5,911 bases of DNA, taken from assembly GCA_026987055.1 (NCBI GenBank), contig JALSNL010000003.1, positions 1 through 5,911 of the forward strand, written 5' to 3'. Both the position numbers and the translations under genes were made by a program. This DNA is from Melioribacteraceae bacterium (GTDB lineage Bacteria; Bacteroidota; Ignavibacteria; Ignavibacteriales; Melioribacteraceae). The notes beneath the pieces were generated by a model. The model ran no database searches. It saw only the letters and a program-made list of their open reading frames with translations, and was not told where the DNA came from. Shown here one piece after another: positions 5,458 through 5,911 of the stretch (position 1 is the stretch's first letter; each line of letters starts with the position of its first letter).

Positions 5458-5911
5458 GATTAAAGCGTTTCTCGGCTCAATAGTTTTGTTGCCAATTATT
5501 GTCTGGTTGATTATAAATAATGGTCGGTTCATTTTTTTTATAGATCATTTTAATTTATTAATACACGAAGGAGGGCACGGTATATTTAGATTTTTTGGAA
5601 AATTTATTTATACGTTGGGTGGCTCTTTAATGCAAATTTTAATACCGTCCTTAATTTTATACTATTTTTATTCTAACCGTAAAATTTTTGGTGCACAAGC
5701 TTCTCTTGTCTTTTTGGGCGAAAATTTATTAAATATATCTGGCTATGCTTTAGATGCAAAAGCACAAAAATTACCATTGCTTGGCGGCAACCGGGTTTAT
5801 CACGATTGGCACTATCTTTTAGATAAACTAAATATTTTAGATTATTATTATTTTGCCGGATACTTTTTTATTGCTTTAGCTTTCTTATCCTTTTTAATAT
5901 CTTTACTTTTA
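5447..5911 (+). CDS. Membrane protein with HEGGH motif, M50-like putative metalloprotease, cut by window edge
   Basis: The reading frame stays open to the right edge, giving 155 visible residues. A hydrophobic segment at about 8-32 leads into LLIHEGGHGIFRFFG, where His40-Glu41-x2-His44 is the HExxH zinc motif and lies within or next to the membrane, as in M50 intramembrane proteases. Further hydrophobic segments lie at about 60-75, 83-102 and 133-155. A second His/Asp-rich motif, HDWHYLL (119-125), or Asp103 could supply the third zinc ligand; the NPDG-type motif of classic M50 proteins is not seen. It starts inside the end of the asparaginase-like gene (11-nt overlap) with GAGGG just before the ATG, so it is translationally coupled. 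I recognise the pattern as that of uncharacterised M50-like proteins but know no substrate. A non-proteolytic metal-binding membrane protein remains possible. Confidence 0.75.
   Translation, partial: MTNKIKAFLGSIVLLPIIVWLIINNGRFIFFIDHFNLLIHEGGHGIFRFFGKFIYTLGGSLMQILIPSLILYYFYSNRKIFGAQASLVFLGENLLNISGYALDAKAQKLPLLGGNRVYHDWHYLLDKLNILDYYYFAGYFFIALAFLSFLISLLL

Overview
This is an AT-rich window from a bacterium, most likely of the Bacteroidota/Chlorobiota group and possibly Ignavibacteria-like. That placement rests on the style of DnaA (Bacteroidota-like WIEEHY in domain I, SSDKPPRDLKG in the AAA+ domain), a lipoprotein-type tail-specific protease, and weak or absent Shine-Dalgarno sites for several genes. 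It is an inference from protein style, not a database result.

Layout: (1) positions 1-1119, minus strand, hold the N-terminal half of a tail-specific protease (Prc/Tsp), cut by the left edge. (2) A 125-bp divergent spacer follows. (3) 1245-1598, plus strand, encodes a small MmcQ/YjbR-family protein. (4) A strong bidirectional hairpin terminator at 1591-1628 contains that gene's stop codon. (5) 1655-3064, minus strand, is dnaA, convergent with the MmcQ/YjbR gene. (6) A 470-bp non-coding region (3065-3534) carries perfect DnaA boxes, a duplicated two-box unit and very AT-rich DNA, and looks like a replication origin and/or dnaA control region. (7) A tight plus-strand operon follows: an NAD-dependent sugar-nucleotide epimerase (3535-4464), an asparaginase-family protein (4468-5457) starting 3 nt later, and a membrane protein with an HEGGH zinc-protease-like motif (5447 to the right edge) overlapping it by 11 nt.

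How the parts fit: dnaA and the epimerase operon diverge from the AT-rich region. DnaA boxes lie on dnaA's own start codon and in its upstream region, which suggests autoregulation and probably origin function. The epimerase, asparaginase and metalloprotease-like genes are co-transcribed by spacing but share no obvious pathway. No mobile element, CRISPR array, tRNA or rRNA was seen. The most interesting material is the DnaA-box architecture at 3057-3420, the unusual active-site loop of the asparaginase-like protein, and the poorly characterised HEGGH membrane protein.
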